From positions 63,937,869 through 64,001,868 of the forward strand of contig NC_046683.1 of NCBI RefSeq assembly GCF_009870125.1: DNA of 64,000 nt, read 5' to 3'. Below are positions 53,451 through 64,000 of the stretch, one piece after another; the first letter of the stretch is position 1, and every line of letters begins with the position of its first letter. The position numbers and the translations under genes were made by a program. The stretch is from Drosophila pseudoobscura (lineage: Eukaryota; Arthropoda; Insecta; Diptera; Drosophilidae). The notes under the pieces were generated by a model, which worked only from the letters and a program-made list of their open reading frames with translations, was not told the origin of the DNA and did no database searches.

Positions 53451-55366
53451 ATGGTCGCGTATTACTTATGCTACGGTTTTTTGAGCAGCCACTCTCTGGT
53501 AGTCTGGTAGTATTTGCCAAGATTTTCCGGAAAGCGGCCTTTCAAGCGTTTTCCGTGTGTGTCTGTTTTATTTACAAGGTATTTGTGGTCACCAAGGGTA
53601 TGTTAGACACGTGCGAGAGCACAGCCAGAAAGAATTATTGATAAAGAAAAAAGATATAGAAAATAATCCCTGAGCCCCGAATAGTTACACTAAGATTTAA
53701 ATATTTAACAAATGCCATTCTATTTACCACGAGAGCGGAAATATTAAAATGTAAACATTTCTGATCAAATATATTTATTTATTTATTTTTCCTTGAAGAT
53801 TAATACTAGGGGGTCAGCCCGCCTCGCTCATGCGCCAACCCTCGGCTCACTCGCTTTTCTCGCTCGCTCCGAAATGAGTAAAATATTGTATGACGGCCAA
53901 ACAAACTTTTTTATGTAAAAGATTGTTTAAAATTGTTGGATCTTTTTTTTATTATAAAGACTTTTATACATTTTGTATTTAATCCAATGTGAATTCTATT
54001 TAATTTCAATATGTGACTGTTTAAAAAACAAGTATTTAATTGAAATATGTATGTTTGTGTCCTTTTTTTTTGGCTTTCATTTATAGGACGATCATTATAA
54101 TATCTTGAGTAACCGAAAAAGGAACAACTTTCCTCTCCATATCTGCACTTTAACAAGATTTTATGTAAGCATATCTATCCATCTAGTACCTATCCATACA
54201 AAACCATGGCTTTCATAAGACTCCTACAGATTTCGGTCTTCTGAAAATATAACCATAATGAAAAGATATGTAATTTCAACAGCAATATTCATTTTCCACT
54301 TATTCCACTATTCATTTTCCACTTATGATAAGAGCACTCTTTGAATAGTACCCAAATAGCAAGGTATCTCGCAGTCGAAGTGTCGTGGCTCTAGTGCTTT
54401 TACTTGCTTCCGTCTGGAATTTTCAACCCTTAGGCACAGACACAGACCAGGACACATTTGCACAGACACATTATACACCCCCACGGAGCTATGTATGTCC
54501 CCAGTGGGATACAATAGGGATAGACACGACACACGTGCAACTGTTGTGGAGGGTGGCTCTGTTTTCTGTTTCGTCTGGCTATTGTCGTATGCATATTGCA
54601 TTTGATTGATGCAATATACAATTTCCCTAATGAACTCGAAAATATTGACCTAATATGCATAACTAAAAGGTCTGTAATTTAATGTTTACACAAGGGGAGG
54701 GTAGGGGAGGGAAACTAACTAAATGTGAATATTAGTTTCATGGGAAAGATTTTAATTGTCATGGAGTCTGGCTTGGCTGACCAATGGAAAACTCTTAATA
54801 GGTTTAATCCAACAGCAGGTGCAGCTACCACAGAACAGCTGCCTCTTAGAAGGGGTTTCGAGAGCTCTAGTCCAAGGCAGGAGGAGTGCGGCCTATACAC
54901 GTACGTATGTCCAGAAACAGTTGCTGTCGCACAGCTGCTTTAATTAAGTTTAATTTAAGGCGACAGGCATACACCGATGCATTTGGGGCTCTGCAGGCAT
55001 TGGCCACTAGTATATGCTGATATTGATGATGCTCTCTAAATGTCTATTTCAGATGCCGCCGATTAGCCTAATGCCCCAATGGAACTTTAAGTTTAACCCA
55101 TTGCTGGGCACGTGGCTGGGCATTGGCATGGGAATGGGAATACGAATGGATGATTCGTTGCGTTGCTCTTGGGACTGCTGCTACTGCTACTGCTGCTGCT
55201 GTTGCGACTGTTGGGACTCCTCCTGAGGCAGTGGTCTCTCCGTGGGTGCTATTTTTGGTTAGACGCTCGCTCTCGATCGCGAAAAGCAGAAGACACCGTA
55301 GCGCAGAGAGGCAGCAGCGTAGCGTACGGACGGATCGTCACTCCGGCGTAGCACAAATTCGGCTTT

Positions 55367-56038
55367 TCAGTAGAAATTCATTGGCCGCACAAATCGCATG
55401 TGGATCGGTGAATCGGTGAATCGGTGGAAAATCAGACAGTGAGAATCCCCCATTAAAAGAAAGGCAGACAGCGAAAAGGAAAGACACACTCCATCAGATC
55501 AGATGCGGATCACTGGCGGACCGTCCCGACTGCTGGGGGCCGAAAAAAATACGCAAAAATTGATGGTTAAAATAAATAAATAAATGAATTTTCGGTGGCA
55601 ACGTACCACAACACATGGCAAAGTGCAGTGCGCGTTTCAGATTCCGATTCACATTCAGATTCAGATTCACAAACAGATTCCTGTATCCATAATGAAAATG
55701 CCCAAAAACATAAGACAAAAATTCACAAAATTATTTCGAAAATAACCTGAAGAAAAGACTCATTAATTTTCCAATACCGTGTCAGAGTGAAAGCAAAAGA
55801 AAGAAGAAAAACCAAATGAAAGTATCTGACGGATGCGAGAATAGGTGTGCTGCTGTAATTTTAAACGCATTTTATGCGCTTGTTTTGACATTGAAATGAA
55901 ATAACCATTAAAATAGTATAATTAAAACGGAGAAGATACCCAGAACCATAGCCAACACGGATACAGATACGAGATACACCTGAGAGATCACCAAAAGAAT
56001 ATTCATCTATAGGGAAGAGCTCCGGGAAGCAGTGAAAG
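55367..56038 (+). promoter_or_regulatory. Candidate start site and 5' leader of the small GTPase gene
   Basis: TCAGTAG at 55,367-55,373 matches the Drosophila initiator (TCAGTY) and follows a GC-rich block. No TATA box stands 30 bases upstream. From there an unspliced leader of about 670 bases would reach the start codon at 56,039. It has several upstream ATGs, so a leader intron or a start nearer to the ATG is possible. Confidence 0.35.
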
Positions 56039-57748
56039 ATGACGACGCGTGGCATTCGCCGTAAGAAGTCGACGCTGACGGAGTTGAAGATAGCCGTGAT
56101 TGGGGCACCCAGTGTTGGAAAGAGCGGTAAGATTCAGTAGCAAGTACTTCAGCAATAATTGGAGCAACAGAGCAGACATATCCGATAGATACTTGCGGCA
56201 TGGATGCCGAGCAACAACAGCAAATTAGTTGAGCAATCGCCGAATCGTGTATATTTAGACTGTTGTTTGTTTTGTTTATAAAGTGGCAGCACACATACGC
56301 ATGCACATGAAGACACTCACAGACCAATCTGTGTCTGTCCCTCTCTTTCTCGCTCCCTGTATGTGTGTTGGTGTGTGTGTGTGTGTTTTTGTGGATGCCC
56401 CTACAAATGTAGCTGGCTGGCACTTTGGCATTGCCTGCCGCTTTAATCGCTTTTCCACCGTTTGATTTGACAAGCGCTGCGCCTTTGCCCCTGCCACCCT
56501 GCCAGTGCCACTGCCACTGCCGCTCTGACCAGGCCATGCCCTAATTTATGATGGGCATGATGGCCCCATGAGCACATCGAACAGATCGGAATGATGCTCG
56601 TGGCAGGGATCATTGGCAACGAGGCAACGTTGCATAGTTGCATATTTCTTCGATGCGGGCGACTTAGCGTTAAATTGATGTTCCCTGTCAGCCGTCACGT
56701 ATGGCCATTCGCCTCCTTCCGGCCTCCATCCGAAAAGCACCGAAATAATTTTAATTTGTTACATTTTGTTAGGCCCCCTTGATCCCGGGGGTAAATTTAT
56801 TCCCCGCCATGCAATCCGGCTGTCAACTTCGGGTTACACCTGCGTGCGATATGTCCCCCCTAGAAAGAGAGAGAGCGAGTGCAAAAAGAGACTGGCAGCA
56901 GCAGCAGCAGCAGATCGTGGACAGTGGAGCCGCATGAAATATGACTAGAAAATATGCTTCACTAATAAATATAATGTGGAAAAGCAAAAGGAAAAGACAG
57001 AAAACGAGACAGCGTGGCATGCAGCAAGTTGATGCCAGGGCGGGGCATAGATGACAGATGAATGAGCTACGTGCCAGCGTTTGCCTGGGTTATGGATGAG
57101 GCTGACACTCTGAAGTGCTGGGCTCCTATTTCACAATGAAAACTTTGACTGCGAGACGATTTAGAGGCTACTCTTTTGGATTGAACAGCTATGCACCCAT
57201 CAGGCCCAATTTTCCTCCTGAGATTTCCTCATATAAATGAGAACACACCTTTTAACAAATCAAATTACCCCAAAAGCAGTTCGAAGCAGTGTTAGAGTAT
57301 AGCGACAAATGCATATATGCTTAATAAATTTATAGCCACATATTTTAATGTCATTCTGCCGCAATCTCAAAAATATTTAATGTATATGGAAGTATGTATG
57401 GGTAGTCTTTGTCGGGGGAGGCAATTAAAACGCCCACACGCCGCACGCCCATTGCCCCGAAAAATTCCCCGTGCACGCATAAACACGATCAGTGCCCAGC
57501 AGGCATACTCTCGCAGAAGACGCCAAAGACAGACCAGAGCAGAGCAGAGCAGAGCCACAACCATTGCCATTTCTGCGTCGTGTGTCGAAAAATTTAAACG
57601 TTGACCTCGTCGAAAATAAAAAAGAAAATTCGGAAAACATAAATTAAAACAGTCGTTGGCCGAATGTGTATGCGGTGTTGGGAAAATAAATGATGAAAAT
57701 GTCGTTAAAAAGTCGCGAGGCAGCCAAGGCAACCCCCGTGCCGGCGTC

Positions 57749-57782
<34 letters not shown>

Positions 57783-58930
57783 CTCCACCGTCAGCGTCGT
57801 CCTTTCTGGAAGTGGCGCCTGAGGTTTCGGTTCCCAGGCGCTCGACTTGGTTTTTTTTTGTTTTAGTTCCGAGTTCAAAGCACTTGCATAGGAAATGACC
57901 AGAGACCAGGCACCAGGCACCCGGCATCAGGCACCCGGCACGGGGCAAACACCCTCCCCTCCAAAGCAGGCCTACTCGCACGACGAGGAGGGACTTCACG
58001 TCCAGCTTTTGTTGCCACGAGACACGCAACATTAGGGCTCGGCGCTTTGTTGTTGTTTTGTCGCCGCTCTGTAGTTGTGTAGCCGAGGCGGGTTTATTAA
58101 CCCCACAGGGCGCATTTTCCACCTGCAGTTGTCCCCTGCAATCCATTTGGTAGCTCTACTTCACGCTCGCTTAAGTACTGACCCAAATCCAGGGCTCGAG
58201 GGTTGCTCGGGGGCGAGGATACGTGAGACAGGAGACTGGAGGGCGTTCCCCAGGTTTACACCTGATCTGCCTGAATGATAAAGAACTCCAAATTAAATTC
58301 ATGTTACGTAAATGGTTTCGGTTATTATATTTGATTGCAGCTTTAATCGTGCGCTTCCTAACGAAGCGCTACATAGGCGAGTACGATCATCAGACTGAAA
58401 ATCGGTACAAGCACGAGGCCATGGTGGACGGTGAGCCGGTGCTCTTCGAGATACTCGACACATGTCCCAAGGTGAGTTTTGTCTTCTAAATAAGGGAGTT
58501 CCACTCACTTTACGCCATTTTCCAGGCCGATGACGAGTTTCCCAATGCCGCGGAGCTGGTCCAGTGGGCAGATGGTCTGCTCCTTGTCTACTCCATCACC
58601 GATCGCAAGAGCTTCAACTATATACGCCGTGCTAAGTCCGATCTCCAGTCCGACACACCCGTCCAGCTGTGCGCCAATAAGGTGGACATGGTGCATCTGC
58701 GACAAGTGAGTCGCGACGAGGGCGAGATCTTGGCCAAGGACTTCGAGTGCAAGTTCAGCGAGGTCTCTGCCGCCGATCATGTCGATCAGGTGGCCGAGGT
58801 CTTCAACGAGCTGTGCAAGGAGGTGCTCGCCTCCAAGCGCAAGTCCAAGCAGAGTCTCCTGGAACGCATGCTCGGCGGCGCCCGACCCTACAGCCGAGGG
58901 AAGAGCGACAGCAACTTGCCAAAAGACTGA
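56039..58930 (+). CDS. RASL11/RERG-type small GTPase (three exons, 207 aa)
   Basis: Atypical Ras-family GTP-binding protein. Exons are 56039-56126, 58341-58471 and 58526-58930, with introns of 2214 and 54 bp (donors GTAAGA and GTGAGT; acceptors TTGCAG and TTCCAG). The frame closes exactly over 624 bases. The P-loop is GAPSVGKS at residues 22-29. The switch I region is YIGEYDHQTENRY (40-52), with a Thr at 48 near the place of Ras Thr35. The G3 region reads ILDTCPK (67-73) instead of Ras DTAGQ, so the catalytic Gln is absent. G4 is NKVD (124-127) and G5 is SEVSA (151-155). LTKRYIGEYD and VQWADGLLLVYSITD match the RASL11 pattern as I know it. The tail is basic and Ser-rich (KRKSKQSLLERM) and ends SNLPKD, with no CAAX box, as in RERG/RASL11 proteins. 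The likely role is signalling or growth control. A poly(A) signal AATAAA stands at 58,958-58,963. No orthologue symbol is assigned. Confidence 0.94.
57751..57779. repeat. (AC)n microsatellite in the GTPase first intron
   Basis: About 14 uninterrupted AC units. It lies inside the 2.2 kb intron and creates a false Val/Cys run on the minus strand. Confidence 0.9.
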
Positions 58931-58957
58931 CAGCAGTGGAGTGGGATTCTAAATGTA

Positions 58958-58963
58958 AATAAA
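58958..58963 (+). terminator. Poly(A) signal AATAAA of the GTPase gene
   Basis: Canonical AATAAA starting 28 bases after the TGA stop, followed by a T-rich stretch (TTTTTTTCT) at about 58,971-58,979. This implies a very short 3' untranslated region. Confidence 0.6.
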
Positions 58964-59039
58964 TGTACAATTTTTTTCTAAAGCAATATGGTTTTTTCTT
59001 CGGGAATATGGGTGTGACGAGCGGAAACTTTGTGAGTCG

Positions 59040-59770
59040 TGGCAAGGCCCGCACCTCTCACTTTATACCCGATGCTCAGTCAGTTTATACGTGAGCTTAT
59101 GATTTATATAAACTACACAATATATTTTATACGTACTTCTACGTAAGCGCTGGAATTGGTCTCCGAACCCAAGACTGCCGCATGCTCTCTCTCTCTCTTT
59201 CTATTTCCTTTGGTGTCGCTGTTCCAAAAAAAGGACGAATTGAATTTGCCAATGCGAAGAGGCGGGGGTCCCAAGAGGGGAACCACGACTGGTAGTTCTC
59301 TTTTAATGATAATTCTTGCACTTCCTTCATCCCTAATTCCCCCTAATCACGCAATTGATACGAATTTTAGAATCCTTTTTCGGCTGTTTTTTCTGCGCTA
59401 CTTCTGTCTCTCTCTTTTTCATTTCGTACACCGTTATATCTCTCTAACCTCCGCCAGGTGGCGCACAGAGAACGAGGTAGTGTGTGTGGGAGAGAGATAG
59501 AGAATGAGTAAGCGGTTGGAAGGGGATGCGGAGCCATCCATTCTTTATTATCAATCTGGGGTAGGCTTAATAAATTTCTATTCTCCATTTTCGAAGACAG
59601 TGTGATATCAGAGGATTCTGTATATACAATTTGGTTGCTCAAGCTCTTATAATCTCTGAGACAGACAGACAGACAGCAATATCGACTCGGCTGATCAAGA
59701 ATATATATACTTTATGGGGTCGGAAACGCCTCATTCTGGGTGTTGTACACATCACCCTCCATCTTTGAGG
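59040..59770. mobile_element. Degenerate Drosophila interspersed repeat, about 0.7 kb
   Basis: From about 59,600 the sequence carries pieces that I recognise from a widespread Drosophila repeat. In order they are GTGTGATATCA, TTTGGTTGCTC, AGCTCTTATAATCTCTGAG, a (GACA)n tract, ATATCGACTCGGCTGATCAA, GAATATATATACTTTATGGG, GTCGGAAACGCC and TTCTGGGTGTT. This (GTCY)n-core-(TA)n layout is that of the dipteran mini-me type of microsatellite-bearing element and of related obscura-group repeats. The left part (ACTTTATACCCGATGCTCAGTC at about 59,060, and CCAGGTGGCGCACAGAGAACGAG at about 59,453) probably belongs to the same copy. No protein is encoded. The core is firm; both outer limits are approximate. 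Confidence 0.7.
59659..59676. repeat. (GACA)n tract inside the interspersed repeat
   Basis: Four tandem GACA units just before the conserved GATCAAGAATATATATAC core. The same relative position holds a GTCY-type microsatellite in mini-me elements. Confidence 0.85.
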
Positions 59771-59893
59771 GTCGGGAAAAAAAAGATGAAAAAATTGGTA
59801 AGTGATTATGTTTTGAGTTTAACGGAAGTAGAATACTTTCATTGCAATCAGCTAAAAAGCTCAGTAAAAGCTGCGCGATAAAGAGCGCTCTCA

Positions 59894-59944
59894 GTGGAAG
59901 CACTCACCATACAGTATATACTGTATGGTTAGTGGTGGAAGCAC
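59894..59944. repeat. 24-bp perfect palindrome between 10-bp direct repeats
   Basis: An exact 24-base inverted repeat occupies 59,906-59,929 (arms ACCATACAGTAT). It is flanked by direct copies of GTGGAAGCAC at 59,894-59,903 and 59,935-59,944. The arms can be extended outward by CACT/AGTG with one mismatch. The layout resembles a short insertion or excision footprint with a target-site copy, or a strong hairpin. Confidence 0.85.
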
Positions 59945-62900
59945 ATGAAAAGCTAATTTGTATGCGCGTGTATATGTAGATGGTATGTAAGATACATGTG
60001 AGGCGACACAGTGGCGCCTCGCAGCACTGGTAAAGCTCAATTCAAATGGATTTCCGTTACACTCAGAGTAAATTAATCAAGAAATTATAGACATTTTGTT
60101 ATTATTATTCCCGGACAACATTGTTGCGACATCGCGAGAAGAGATCCATCTAATAAAATAAACTAAATAAATAAAAAATTGTGTTGCAAAAATGATTTAA
60201 TTTATAATAAGATTCAGATTTTATGACTGTTATTCCGTACAAATCACAGTCACTAACTCACTACGTAAACAATTCGCATAGTTTCTTTGCGTATGGAGAT
60301 ATTTGCATCTAAGATTCCCTCATGTGTCTCATTAAAATAAACGCCCAATAATTTGTTAATAACGCACACAAAAATTTCCATAAAATCTTGGCCAGATCAA
60401 CAAATTCCCAGAAACTTCATTCCCGGTCCAAGTGACGGACCGACCTTTGTCTCTCTTTCCCCAACTCTGGGAAAACTTCCGGCACGAAGGCGCGTGTGCA
60501 CGACTTACTTTTAATTAGCCAGAGTCAACAAGTGGGCCAGTGAAGCGTGTAAATCTACTTAAAACTTTTGGCTCTAGGCTCTCCTCCTCCAATCATCATA
60601 TGGATGTACCTACAGCGGTGACAAACAGCGCAATCATCTCACAGTGGACTCTGTTGACATTGCGTCAGCTCTCTTTTTGTCTCCGACTCTGTATCCCGAT
60701 GTACTCGTATTTGACCAACTAAAACCGAAATATTGACATTGGCAGACGCTCCACATACTCATGAATGGAATAATGATGCGCAAAATCCATAACAAATTGA
60801 CTCTAAATCGAATGAATCGCGTGCCGTGCCGGACCGGGCCGCTGTTGCTCGCGCGCGGCAGGCACTATTCAGTCATTATCGCTCATACGCCCTAGTGGAC
60901 AGGCGAAGTCAACTCAAGCCACCTGGCAGCGATAACAACGTCATCGGGCAGACCCGATGGCTCGCCGGCTGGTCGGCTTGAGGCGACTCTGCTAATGGGA
61001 AATTATATGCACAATTTTCTTGCAATTGTCTAACAGCAAAATGACGGCCACGGCAACAGCTCGGGGCATGAAATCTCACAGGTTTTCGCCCAAGTATTTT
61101 CATTATTTTTAATTAGCCTTGCATTTAAAATTCTAATTTTAATTTATGATCGAAAGTGGTCTATCTATCATGCTATAGCTGAAGCTAAAGCTGGCCCTTA
61201 GCTGGCTCTGGTCTGCTGGCTACTGGCACTTATCTGGGCCAGGTGTCGTTTCCATGTCTCGAATTCCGAGTCGAGTTGTTTGAACTGTTTAGCAGTCTGT
61301 TTAGTGCAGCTGGGCTGGTGCTGGTACTGGTGGCGTAATTGTCTGGCCAATTGGTGCTGTAATAGCTTTTAATTATGGATCGTACGACACTAAGTGTTCT
61401 GGAAGGAGCTTTGCATGCTATTCGACTACATTGAAGGTCAATTGTAGGGTTAAATGAAGGTCTGAAAGGTGTTGAGGATCTTCATTGATTGAAATTGGGG
61501 GGTCAGAAGTGCTCTCATTTTAGGGACTGCCTCTATTCGAATATGAAGATTAATTTATGTCTAAATATAGTCTCACGCCCACCCCGCCATTCATATGCTA
61601 AACATTTCTTCCATATTCATGAGACCAGCTGTTGTAGCTCTCATGCAAATTCGTTGCAGACAACCCCTGGGTAAACACACACCCCAACACCTTCCCCCAT
61701 CTGGGGAAAGGGAAAGGGGTGAGGGAAACCTGTTCGTACTCTAATTAGACCGAGATCTATTGCAATTATTAATGCGCGAAGCGATCATTTAAATTAGAAT
61801 TGGCCAACAGGTGCGCCTTCGGACCAGAGCCACACAGAGTAGTGTGCAGTGAGCTGGCTAACGGTTTGGCTGCAAGATATTCACACCTCCAGTTTCCCCG
61901 TGGCATTCAGATTACGATTACCGATAGCTGTTGCCAGTAGCTGTGGCAGTAGCTGCTACCAGTTCCAGCATCGAGTGCCAGCTAAGTATGTTAGTGTCTT
62001 TTGAAAAGTTCAAGACTCAAGTTTGAATTGCAACTAATTGGCACGAAAAAATGGCGGCCAGAATGCCAAAACCCAAGCCCAAAGCCAAAGCCAAAACCAA
62101 AACCCAAAGCAGAATTTGGCCATGCACGCTGTAAGTCATTGACTTTGATTTTCGATTAGCCAAAGCCAAATACCACACACAAATCTGGCGCCGTAGACAT
62201 GTTCTAGTTAATTCCTTTGGCTACTGTCAAAGCCAACGCGAAGCTAACCTTGGCTTTTATTTTGGGTTTTTTTTTTTCTTTTCGGTTTTCGGTTTTATGC
62301 GGCTTTAATTAGCCAAATCTGGCTGTAAATGAAACGTGTTTCTGCTTCTGCTGCTGCTTCTACTGCTGGCAGCTTAATTCTTGTCTTTATTTTCTTCTTG
62401 GCAGGTGTAAAAAACTTCAACAATTAATGAAAAGTGTTTAATTGCAAAGTGCATTGGGCTTCCGGCAATTAGCCTGAAGCCAGCAGCGTCGTCGCCGGTT
62501 CAACAAACCTCTGCCCGACGCTGACTCTGTCCCAGAGCGTTTCCTGCAACCCTAACCCATTTGCTCAGTGACCTTGACAGAAGACCAAAACGACCAAAGA
62601 ACTTTATGAACGTACGAGTATTCGAGCCGGACTGGCAGCCGGACTTACCAAACGGCACGTAAACCACTCCATTCCACGCCACGCCACGCCATTCCAGCGC
62701 CTCGCAAGTCGAGTTGCTTTGCAATTGAATCAAGTGCAAATGTTTACACCCATCAAATACAGTACAAAGTAGCCCTGGTGCCGTAGCCAGCCAGCCTTTG
62801 AAGTCTGACCCAAATCAGTCATTGCAGCCCCAATCCAACAAAAGCCAACTAAAGTTGATAAATGCCTGCCAACTAACCTTAGATCCAAGCTGAACTCCGC

Positions 62901-64000
62901 TGGAAGCTCATTTGTTTCATTTTCTTATAAAATAAATGCCATAATGGAGATATATCAGCAGATGTCATTAACTATAGCAAGTGTCAGGCAGGGTATAGCC
63001 ATTAATCCATGAAGCTTGTGAATGATATAGGATTACCCCTTAGGAACTATAGAGCATGACTAAAAAAAATCATTTTAGCTATGTTTAGTTGATTTGGGTA
63101 AGAACCCATTCAATCGCATCAGTGAAAACCCTTACACAAAAAATACTCACATAAACACTTCCTCCCATAAAAATTCCACGTGTTTCAGTTCATCAAACGA
63201 CAGCCAGGCTTAGTATACTTACGATTATAATTTACTCGAATAAGTGCATCAGTTTAAATCATCTTAGTGATCAGCGCAGTGCAGCGCACCTGCGAGGGCA
63301 TTCAAGTTTCGATTCATCAACCCTTATCGTTCTGATTTCATATTAATTTCATTTTAATTGAGCCGCAACGTGGGCGTTCCCACGAGTCCATTCTATATCG
63401 CCTACATCCGATCAGCTGCCGCTAATTGTTGCCAAGTCCAAGTCCACGGTTCTGTCTCTGTCTCCAGCTGCTGTTCTACCCGCAAACTATTAACACATTC
63501 AAATTCGATTCACACAGCAGCCAATTATTATATCACAAATATACGAGTACTCATACTCGCACTCGTATTGTAATTGGCATATGATAAATTCGCTCAGGTG
63601 TTACGATATTTTTATTTATCGTGTTCTTTCTAAATTAAAATAGGCTGAGGTAGGTCATGTTGTCAAGCAGCTGTCGCTTTTGATAATCTACTCAAAAATA
63701 TATACATTTAAATAGTCTAATCTTCAAGTCCGAAAAAAAAGAAACTAAAAAGAAAAGTAAAGTTCTATGCCACTAATTACAGATTGCTCGTGTGTAATTA
63801 AGCGCTAATTAAGCATTAAAGCTGGATAATTAAAATAAATTGGCATAAATTGAGAAGTTGAGAATAGAATACAACAATTCCATCAAAGGCCCCATTCCGA
63901 TTCATGGCTAATCATGGCCACAGGATCTCCCTCTGTGTCTGTGTCTCCCCATAAAAAACGAGCGGTAACATTGTAACTTGCAGCTAGGCCCGCGACTCTA
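59945..64000. other. Terminal stretch without recognisable genes
   Basis: About 4 kb with no frame that looks like a real exon. It holds AAGCC/AAACC-type repeats at 62,070-62,105, a CGAGTACTCATACTCGCACTCG repeat at about 63,543-63,567, and AT-rich stretches at 60,060-60,250 and 63,600-63,860. It could be intergenic DNA or an intron of a gene that continues beyond the window. Confidence 0.6.

Larger units (their letters stand above)
40849..55360. other. Long stretch without recognisable genes
   Basis: About 14.5 kb. Nothing reads as a protein exon. On the minus strand this is probably in large part the 5' untranslated intron and upstream DNA of the MFSD6-like gene. It contains AT-rich parts (43,790-43,990; 46,640-47,140; 52,480-52,760; 53,640-54,330), two copies of a G7-A-G6-T motif, (TTCC)n at 49,508, a 26-bp palindrome at 49,744, CGGAGT repeats at 51,964 and a GC-rich candidate promoter at 53.2-53.45 kb. 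Confidence 0.55.

Noticed and set aside
57367..58146. Minus-strand 259-aa open frame inside the GTPase intron
   Set aside because: Built from a (GT)n run and low-complexity Trp/Gly/Leu stretches; no family match and no splice or promoter support.
62051..62135. Plus-strand short frame starting MAARMPKPKPKAKAK, ending near a GTAAGT donor
   Set aside because: It has a fair start context and a consensus donor, but the body is an AAGCC/AAACC simple repeat of a kind seen elsewhere in the window (for example near 30,130). Left out for lack of other support.
1..64000. tRNA, rRNA, CRISPR array or prophage content
   Set aside because: No tRNA B-box (GGTTCGANTCC type) with a partner A-box, no rRNA words and no regularly spaced repeats were seen on either strand. 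Known microRNAs could not be excluded by eye.

Overview
The window reads as nuclear DNA from a higher dipteran, almost certainly a Drosophila. Evidence: coding exons split by 60-90 bp introns with GTRAGT donors, sparse genes in long non-coding stretches, very many short (CA)n, (GA)n, CAG-type and GAGTA/CGAGT-type simple repeats, a Drosophila gustatory-receptor-type gene, and a copy of a Drosophila interspersed repeat whose TATATATA/GACA-repeat tail I recognise. The species cannot be fixed from the sequence. The repeat wording fits the obscura group of Sophophora best, but this is an impression. No bacterial features, rRNA, tRNA or CRISPR array were seen.

Layout. 1-8.85 kb: no gene, only simple repeats including a 21-base G run. 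8.85-9.74 kb (minus): an intact four-exon eIF4E paralogue of 223 aa with all cap-binding residues. 10.97-12.19 kb (minus): an intact two-exon gustatory-receptor-family gene of 386 aa. 12.2-38.2 kb: non-coding apart from one candidate plus-strand first coding exon at 23,849-23,943, which is followed by an AT-rich island near 24.25-24.83 kb. 38.2-40.85 kb (minus): an intact five-exon MFSD6-like major-facilitator membrane protein of 740 aa. Its start codon lies in an exon that begins with a spliced 5' leader, so its promoter is further right, possibly in a GC-rich block at about 53.2-53.5 kb. 40.9-55.3 kb: no other gene seen. 55.4-58.96 kb (plus): a three-exon RASL11/RERG-type small GTPase of 207 aa with a 2.2 kb first intron. 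59.04-59.77 kb: a degenerate interspersed repeat directly behind that gene, followed by a 24-bp perfect palindrome between 10-bp direct repeats at 59.89-59.94 kb. 60-64 kb: no gene seen.

The four firm genes have unrelated roles (translation initiation, chemoreception, membrane transport, signalling) and do not form a functional cluster. I reconstructed splice sites by hand; in all four genes the reading frame closes exactly across every junction. I found no convincing new multi-gene system. The most useful leads are the eIF4E paralogue beside a receptor gene, the divergent C-terminus of that receptor, the non-canonical switch II of the GTPase, a furin-type site in the transporter's ectodomain, the orphan first exon, and the palindrome with direct repeats.
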